Shown: piece by piece, positions 58,881 through 64,000 of the stretch
Layout: each line of letters starts with the position of its first letter
Numbering within the stretch: position 1 is the stretch's first letter
Source: Aurantiochytrium sp. KH105
Lineage: Eukaryota; Sar; Bigyra; Thraustochytrida; Thraustochytriidae
NCBI GenBank assembly: GCA_003116975.1
Contig: BGKB01000035.1
Span: forward strand, 372,001 to 436,000
DNA: 64,000 nt
Direction of reading: 5' to 3'
Translations under genes and position numbers: made by a program
Notes under the pieces: generated by a model
Database searches by the model: none
What the model was told of the DNA's origin: nothing
The model's input: the letters and a program-made list of their open reading frames with translations, nothing else

Positions 58881-59149
58881 CCGCAAGCGCAGCGCGGGCG
58901 GAGGGAAAAAACCAAGCAGGGCGGCGGGCAGAAGGCCAAGGCGAGCGNAGCGGCGCGCGCGAGAGAGCGAGCCGCGCGCGGCGGCGGCGCGCAGGCGCGG
59001 CGCGGCGCGATCCGCGGCGGGATCGAGGACGCAGATTTTTCAAACCCGGCGGAGGCAGCTCAGGACAACAGCCCCGCCGAGCTCGCGGGCGACGAGGCCG
59101 GCGAGGAGCTGCAGCGCGCGGGGCCGCAGGCGCGGGCGAGGGGGCGAGG

Positions 59150-60727
59150 ATGGGCCGCGGAAAAGGGTGGCGCGAGGAGGAGGACCACCTGCTGTGCCGC
59201 GCGTACGCCGTGGCGTGGAGGGAATGCAGGTCCAAGGCGCGCACCCAGGACGGGTTCTGGCAAGAGGCGCTGGGCGCGTACTCGCGGCGCGCGCCGAATG
59301 ACTTCGTGCAGCGCACGCCGGAGGGCCTGCGGAAACGCTGGGCCAAGATCAGGACCCACGTGACCAAGTACCGCGACGCCGTGCGCAAGGTCGAGGAAGA
59401 AGCCCTCGCGCCCCCCGGCAGCGCCGACTTTGACAAGTACGTGAACCAGTACTACGTCATGAGTCTTAAGAATGAACAGCGCAGCGTGGGCAAGTTCCGC
59501 TTCACCTGGTGCTATGAATACTTTAAAGGATCTCGCGGAAAGCTGCTCAAGGTCATTATCGGCAGACCGAAGGAATCCCGTCGGCCCGATGAGCCTGACT
59601 ACGAGTCCGAGAGCGACGTAGAGCTCGACGACGAAGACCAAATTATGCTCAATCAACTTCAAATGGCAAAGGAGCAGCAGCAGCAACAGCAACAACAACA
59701 GCAGAACAGCAACGCGCTCGGCTCGGCGGCACTTGCACCAGTTGGCGCTGCAGGCAGCGGCGGCGCCGAGGGTGTGCCCCCGCCACCGCCGCCGCCGCCA
59801 TTGCCACCCGCGGCGCACGAGCAATCGCAGAGTCAACCTCAGTGGGCGGCAAACGGCACGTCCTCCGGGTCGACTCCAGTCGCAGACGTAATTGCCTCGA
59901 CAATTGGAGTGCGGCCGCGCTCTCGAAGCGGTGCCGGGTTGACGAGTCCAACGAGCAAGCGCCAAAAAACAGAGCAAGCCGCTTCTGACCTCTCGATCAA
60001 GGTGACGCTGCAAGAGGTCATTTCTTATCTTCGTACGCCAGAGCCCCCCAAAGGCGATCACCGACATCCCCTCTGGAAGGAGACGGGTCTTCAGCTGATG
60101 GACGCGATTGCTGTTTCTCATATGGAGATCTCACGGCGAGACCTCCTTGACTTTACGGCATGGAAGAGCACGCGCGATGCAGGAGGCGAGGGTTCGTCGG
60201 CTCAAGGTCCGAACGAGGGATCTGCGATGTCCTCGACGCACGCTGCTGAGGAAGGTGCGCCTCCCCCGCCATCTGCCGACTCACAACCGCAGCATGCGCA
60301 GGATGAAGACCACGTGCAAGACCAGGAACAAGTGCAAGGGCAAGTGCGAGAGCAAGAGCAAGAAGGACACATGGAACAAGAAGATCATGTGCAAGAGGTC
60401 TCAGATGCCGCAGCTGCAGGTAAAGCCGATGAAGATGGTGACGCAAGGATGGGTCAAGACGATGTCGATGTCGAAGAAGAGAAGCATGTTGATCCCAAGT
60501 CATCTAGGGGGGATGGAGACGACCACGATGTCGCAGCACATGACGCCTCAGCCTCTGGCGGCGTCGGGCCACCGCCAGAGGATGAGGTACACGAAGGGAC
60601 GAGCAACGAAAACACCACAACCAACACTAATACCGAGGATAATGACTTCTCTGAGGGCCAAAAGGGGAGCTCCTTTGAGGATGACGATGTAGTGGTCGTT
60701 GGCGAACTTGCTTCCAGCAGCACATGA
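59150..60727 (+). CDS. Myb/SANT-like DNA-binding protein
   Basis: Start ATG 59150, 525 residues. Residues about 5-80 form a trihelix/Myb-SANT-like domain: WREEEDHLLCRAY (W7), GFWQEAL (W37) and LRKRWAKIRTHVTKY (W64), with aromatic spacing like plant trihelix factors and the Myb-like proteins found beside PIF/Harbinger transposons. The WCYEYFKG segment near 118-127 fits an extended version of that domain. Then come an acidic patch, a Gln run (about 175-184), a Pro run, a nuclear-localisation-like SKRQK, a helical segment (about 285-340) and a 180-residue Gln/Glu/Asp/His-rich C-terminal tail. A transcription-regulator role is inferred; origin from a transposon-associated gene is possible, but no transposase or terminal repeats are nearby. 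Confidence 0.75.
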   Translation: MGRGKGWREEEDHLLCRAYAVAWRECRSKARTQDGFWQEALGAYSRRAPNDFVQRTPEGLRKRWAKIRTHVTKYRDAVRKVEEEALAPPGSADFDKYVNQYYVMSLKNEQRSVGKFRFTWCYEYFKGSRGKLLKVIIGRPKESRRPDEPDYESESDVELDDEDQIMLNQLQMAKEQQQQQQQQQQNSNALGSAALAPVGAAGSGGAEGVPPPPPPPPLPPAAHEQSQSQPQWAANGTSSGSTPVADVIASTIGVRPRSRSGAGLTSPTSKRQKTEQAASDLSIKVTLQEVISYLRTPEPPKGDHRHPLWKETGLQLMDAIAVSHMEISRRDLLDFTAWKSTRDAGGEGSSAQGPNEGSAMSSTHAAEEGAPPPPSADSQPQHAQDEDHVQDQEQVQGQVREQEQEGHMEQEDHVQEVSDAAAAGKADEDGDARMGQDDVDVEEEKHVDPKSSRGDGDDHDVAAHDASASGGVGPPPEDEVHEGTSNENTTTNTNTEDNDFSEGQKGSSFEDDDVVVVGELASSST

Positions 60728-62175
60728 GCGTCGCTTATTTCTTTTGCCATCAATGATCGATTATTGATCGATCACCACGTTGCCTGCCTGTCTGTCTGCC
60801 TGCCTGCCTGCCTATACTCCTGCCCCCGCTCGCTTTTACTCGTTACTACATACAAGAAAGGAAAAGATAAAGAAAAAAAATCATGATAAACTTATCTCTA
60901 CACGCGCTTTGAACAAGAAAGGACGTTGCCGAGACGGTATGGCCTTACTTTTCACTTGACGGACCCGTTTGTATTTGCCCACACAATGTGTTGTGTCGAG
61001 GATTTCTTCTCCTTCCAAGACTATAGTGACGAAAGATCGAGTCGCAATAATACTTGGGATGTGCCTCTTTTGTCGCCGAGACAATAGGACAGACACTTAA
61101 GCATTCCCTTTGATATTGGCTTTGAGTAGTTTACTCTTTTGTTCACAGAAATCAGCTTTGCGGGAAAAGGGTCTGGTAAGGAGAAGATTTAAAACTTAAT
61201 TTGGTGTCAGGACAAGCTTGAGTCTTTGTTGCAGGGACAACGCGCCTCAGCGTTTGCGCTTCGTAGTGGATGGAATTTGAAGAAGAGCAATGGTCCCGAG
61301 GTAACTTGCTTCTATGTGTGGAGTGGCCTATGAGGGGACTTGAGCCGGGACAAATATAATTTGCAAACAATGTCGTAAACTCGATGGTGTTGGGACAAAC
61401 AAATCTACCGTATGATGACTCCCGCGACAGTTGCCGAGACGGCCTTCCAAACCCAGCTAACTTACATTAAAGCAATATCACTCTCTTCGCTCCTCCTCGC
61501 ATGCGCCCAACGCCAAGTCTCCAACCGAAGCGTACCGAGGGTAATATTCTTGCGCCAAGTTGCCCATCGTATACACGAAACGAAAATGCATGATCAGCAT
61601 TACGATGCAGACGCATGCGCGTCGGCGAGAGCACAAGCGAATAAGAAATTCGACCCCACGCACGCGCCGAATCGTTGGCGCTGACAATGTCTCCATTGTG
61701 CTTCATATCGCTATCCTTTCGTGGGGCAAATTTTGGCAGGATCTCCACGTCCAGGATGGCACAACCTTTTGCTCAGACCGCGGCTGGCACACAGGTCTCA
61801 ACGAACTAGAATTTCCTCCATCGCCCCCGACCTTCCCATCATGAGTGCCAACGTTCTCGCTCTCTGCCGCTGCCAAAGCTGCAGCGCGCGGCGCTCTCGC
61901 CCTCGGCGCTCTCGCCCATTCATCGTCATGGAGCTCAATGTGGTGCCTCCGAGAATCGGGGTCTCGGCGCACCTCGCCGGGTCGGGGCCTCAGCGCATTA
62001 CTGCCGCGACGCGCCCAATGGACGCCAGAACCCTTTGCGAGCGGGCGGGCGAGCGAGAGAGCGAGCAGGCGAACGAGAGCACAGCCCCGGAGAGCTCGTG
62101 CGCGCGCGAGAAAGCAGACGACCTGCGGTGACTGCCGGGCCTGACGCGCGAATCGGGGAAGGGACGAAGAGCAAG
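60728..62175. other. Tandem intergenic region with no supported gene
   Basis: This 1.45 kb region holds GATC-rich inverted-type sequence (60754-60774), a GCCT/GTCT tract (60781-60815), an AT-rich middle (60840-61400) and a CpG-rich part before NBP35. Several ORFs of 70-95 residues overlap on both strands; none shows a domain. Confidence 0.5.
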
Positions 62176-63294
62176 ATGGCGAGTGGCGACGCGGCGCCGG
62201 CCGACGCCAATGAGGGGTGCGTGGGCCCGACGTCCGAGGAAGCGGGCAAGGCGAGTGCGTGCGCAGGATGCCCGAACCAGAGCGCGTGCGCGTCGGGAGA
62301 GATGCGCAAGCCGAATCCCGAGGCAGCCGCCATCAAGGAGAAGATGAAGAGTATCGGAAGGACCGTCCTGGTGCTCTCTGGCAAGGGCGGCGTGGGCAAG
62401 TCGACGTTCTCGGCGCAACTGGCCTTTGGACTTGCACGCGCAGGCAAACGTGTCGGCTTACTGGACCTTGACATTTGCGGACCCTCGGTGCCGCTCATGC
62501 TTGGACTTTCGGGCCGCGAAGTGCACCAGAGCGCCTCGGGGTGGTCCCCCGTCTACGTGGACGTTGACAGCGAGAACGACGAGGACTGCGAGCTTGGTGT
62601 CATGTCGATTGGATTTCTCATGCCCGACCCGGACAGCGCCGTCATTTGGCGTGGTCCGCGCAAGAACGGTCTCATTCAGCAATTCTTCACCTCGGTCGAT
62701 TGGGGCGAGCTCGACTATCTGGTGATTGACACGCCTCCTGGCACTTCGGACGAGCACATTTCCATTGTGCAGCTTCTCAAGGACAGTCTTGAAGAGGACG
62801 ATGGTGCCGTCGTCGTCACGACTCCTCAAGAGGTGGCCATGATGGATGTGCGCAAAGAGTTGAACTTTTGCAAGCAGACCAACATTCCGGTTCTGGGTGT
62901 TGTGGAGAACATGGCGCAGATGCGCTTGCCTGTCAACAGTCTTCGCTTTGTTTCGGCCAATGGTGATGACCAAACGGAGACTGCGCTCGCAGCTCTCCAG
63001 GAAAAGTATCCTGAACTGCTGAACATGGACATTGCGCTCGACGTGTTTCCCGCCGCGGGAGGCGGACCCAAAGGCATGGCTGCCAAGTTTGGCGTTCCGT
63101 ACCTCGGGAGTCTGCCCATGGATCCCAATCTTCAGTCTGCAGCAGAAACGGGCAAGCCTGTTTTGGAGGGTTCTGCCATGGCGCCTCTCAAGGCAATTGT
63201 GGACAAGATTGTCGCTTCAGCCAAACCGACAACCGCTTCGGGTGCGTCGCAAGAGGACGCAGCAGCAAATGGAACTGGTGTCATCTCAGCTTGA
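62176..63294 (+). CDS. Cytosolic Fe-S cluster assembly P-loop NTPase (Nbp35/NUBP1-like)
   Basis: Nbp35 is the scaffold of cytosolic iron-sulfur protein assembly. From ATG 62176 the protein has 372 residues. The N-terminal ferredoxin-like motif is intact: C15, C29, C32 and C38 (C-x13-C-x2-C-x5-C), which distinguishes Nbp35 from Cfd1/NUBP2. The deviant P-loop GKGGVGKST is at 69-77, LLDLDICGPS is the switch-type motif, and VIDTPPGTSDEH is present. After VVENM, where animal and fungal Nbp35 carry the bridging CPxC pair, this protein reads MAQMRLPVNS and has no cysteine at all to its end. It also has a longer insert before GGGPKGMAAKFGVPYLG. Cluster bridging must therefore differ from the yeast heterotetramer. 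The frame is open upstream to 62035, without a better start. Confidence 0.93.
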   Translation: MASGDAAPADANEGCVGPTSEEAGKASACAGCPNQSACASGEMRKPNPEAAAIKEKMKSIGRTVLVLSGKGGVGKSTFSAQLAFGLARAGKRVGLLDLDICGPSVPLMLGLSGREVHQSASGWSPVYVDVDSENDEDCELGVMSIGFLMPDPDSAVIWRGPRKNGLIQQFFTSVDWGELDYLVIDTPPGTSDEHISIVQLLKDSLEEDDGAVVVTTPQEVAMMDVRKELNFCKQTNIPVLGVVENMAQMRLPVNSLRFVSANGDDQTETALAALQEKYPELLNMDIALDVFPAAGGGPKGMAAKFGVPYLGSLPMDPNLQSAAETGKPVLEGSAMAPLKAIVDKIVASAKPTTASGASQEDAAANGTGVISA

Positions 63295-63542
63295 TTCTTC
63301 TCTATGTTTTATTTTTTGCAAAAAGCTTGAAGACGCATGGAGTCTGACGCTGGGAGCACTTTCGTTTTCGAGGGCTTGGAAGACCTGTAAGACGAACAGG
63401 ACGAGACACTCAGATGAGGCATCTCTCGTTCTCTCACTTTTGAAAAGGGAAAAAATTATAAAATATTGGTCATTTTTGTATTGCCGAGGCGCAGAAAAAC
63501 ACAGTCGGTGGCCTGAGGCCATGCTGATCTATATTCAACCCT
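63295..63542. other. Convergent 3' spacer
   Basis: This 248-base region is partly AT-rich (63440-63480). No gene seen. Confidence 0.5.
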
Positions 63543-64000
63543 CTAGCGACGAAAGAAAAAAGCCATGAGTTGACGCACACCTGGCGTCGCATTGCCAGGT
63601 TGCGCGATATGTGAGGAGGCGTGGGCACCTATCTGTTGAGACTCGGAAGAGGCCTCATGTGAGCGAACGTCTGATGTGGCAACATCAGCTTGGCGGATGG
63701 CAGAGACCGTGCCCCTCTCCCGTGGGGGCTGCTGTCCCGGCTGCCGAAGTGACGCTCTGGACAAATTTGTAGGCGATGTGTGGCGTCGAGCGCTGCGTCG
63801 CCAACGCGAGGCCCGCGTGGAGCTGCTTACCGAAGAGGTTGTCGAGACCGTAGATACCTCGGAGTCCGCGCTCGCACTGGAAGCCGAGGTGCGGACACTT
63901 CCAACGCGATCGTCTCGGCCAGCTGTGCTTGTTGTGAATGCATCTGTTTCATCCCGTTGCACAGTGCGCGCCATCGGAAGCTCAATGCCGAGATCTGCCA
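63543..64000 (-). CDS. C-terminal part of a Ser/Thr/Arg-rich protein (5' end outside window)
   Basis: The frame ends with a stop at 63543 and stays open beyond ATG 63974 to the window edge, so the visible part is a C-terminus and the start lies outside. The sequence is low-complexity: Ser/Ala/Thr-rich (SVRTSASSASADSEVSTVS) followed by Arg/Gln-rich stretches, ending MAFFFRR. It is probably disordered; no domain is visible. Confidence 0.55.
   Translation of the reverse strand, partial: ADLGIELPMARTVQRDETDAFTTSTAGRDDRVGSVRTSASSASADSEVSTVSTTSSVSSSTRASRWRRSARRHTSPTNLSRASLRQPGQQPPRERGTVSAIRQADVATSDVRSHEASSESQQIGAHASSHIAQPGNATPGVRQLMAFFFRR

Larger units (their letters stand above)
57953..59149. other. 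Divergent intergenic region (FN3 gene / Myb-like gene)
   Basis: This 1.2 kb region contains five TGCGTC units (58045-58074), two TAGGCCTA palindromes (58453-58460, 58540-58547), AAGAAAGT direct repeats (58521, 58551, 58640), a cluster of CAAGTGG/CCACTT motifs (58760-58880) and an ambiguous base at 58948. Long open frames downstream of 58800 are CpG-rich spacer. Confidence 0.6.

Noticed and set aside
59150..60727. Myb/SANT-like gene as an active transposon component
   Set aside because: No transposase ORF, terminal inverted repeats or target duplication were seen around it.
61412..61748. Overlapping ORFs of 70-95 residues on both strands
   Set aside because: Mutually antisense, without family resemblance or codon bias.
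1..64000. tRNA, rRNA and transposon terminal repeats
   Set aside because: I looked for GGTTCGA-type tRNA arms, long rRNA-like stretches and transposase or reverse-transcriptase motifs on both strands and saw none; short or divergent ones could be missed by eye.

Overview
The window looks like nuclear DNA of a free-living protist. Long open reading frames encode eukaryote-specific proteins: SF3a60, NPRL3, a polycystin channel, an EML protein, Nog2, eIF1, Nbp35, Atp10 and TMEM50. Most of them are uninterrupted, and I can support only two coding introns, both GT-AG (9696-9792 and 18655-18925). Genes are separated by 0.2-2 kb of GC-rich, CpG-rich, microsatellite-laden DNA. CAG/CTG tracts occur in coding and presumed 5' leader sequence. 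A cyclic-nucleotide-gated metallo-beta-lactamase protein and a three-unit EF-hand/EML protein fit a stramenopile, and a labyrinthulomycete (thraustochytrid) is my best guess. That placement is inference; no rRNA or other marker is present to prove it.

Layout. 1-13.5 kb: partial ankyrin/LRR gene (-), polycystin channel (+), protein kinase (-), spliced unknown gene (+), NPRL3 of the GATOR1/TORC1 pathway (-). 13.5-19.4 kb: MORN protein (-), glycerophosphodiester phosphodiesterase (+), TLC-domain membrane protein (+), TMEM50/UPF0220 protein with a 16-base first coding exon (+). 19.7-29 kb: a 2342-residue EF-hand/EML protein and an unknown acidic/proline-rich protein (both -). 30.5-36.2 kb: unknown gene (+), SF3a60 (-) and Atp10 (+) starting 285 bp apart, a small polyQ zinc-binding protein (-), riboflavin kinase (+). 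36.5-49 kb: MBL plus two cNMP-binding domains (-), small ORF (+), PLP homeostasis protein (+), an assembly gap, Nog2 (-), PlsC acyltransferase (+), eIF1 (+). 49.4-64 kb: unknown charged protein (-), multi-pass membrane protein with a broken frame (+), large EF-hand/FN3 protein (-), Myb/SANT-like regulator (+), Nbp35 (+), and the 3' end of a Ser-rich gene (-).

The genes do not form an operon or an obvious biosynthetic cluster; the content is ordinary housekeeping plus signalling. Neighbours often alternate strand, giving divergent pairs around GC-rich spacers. The points most worth a second look are: EF-hand segments apparently nested inside two FN3 domains of the 52.7-58 kb gene; the cyclic-nucleotide/metallo-beta-lactamase protein, which recalls Dictyostelium GbpA/GbpB; an Nbp35 with no cysteine in its C-terminal third; a polycystin with an apparent N-terminal beta-grasp domain; an octamer palindrome (TAGGCCTA) recurring in intergenic DNA; and tetra- and pentanucleotide tracts upstream of many start codons.
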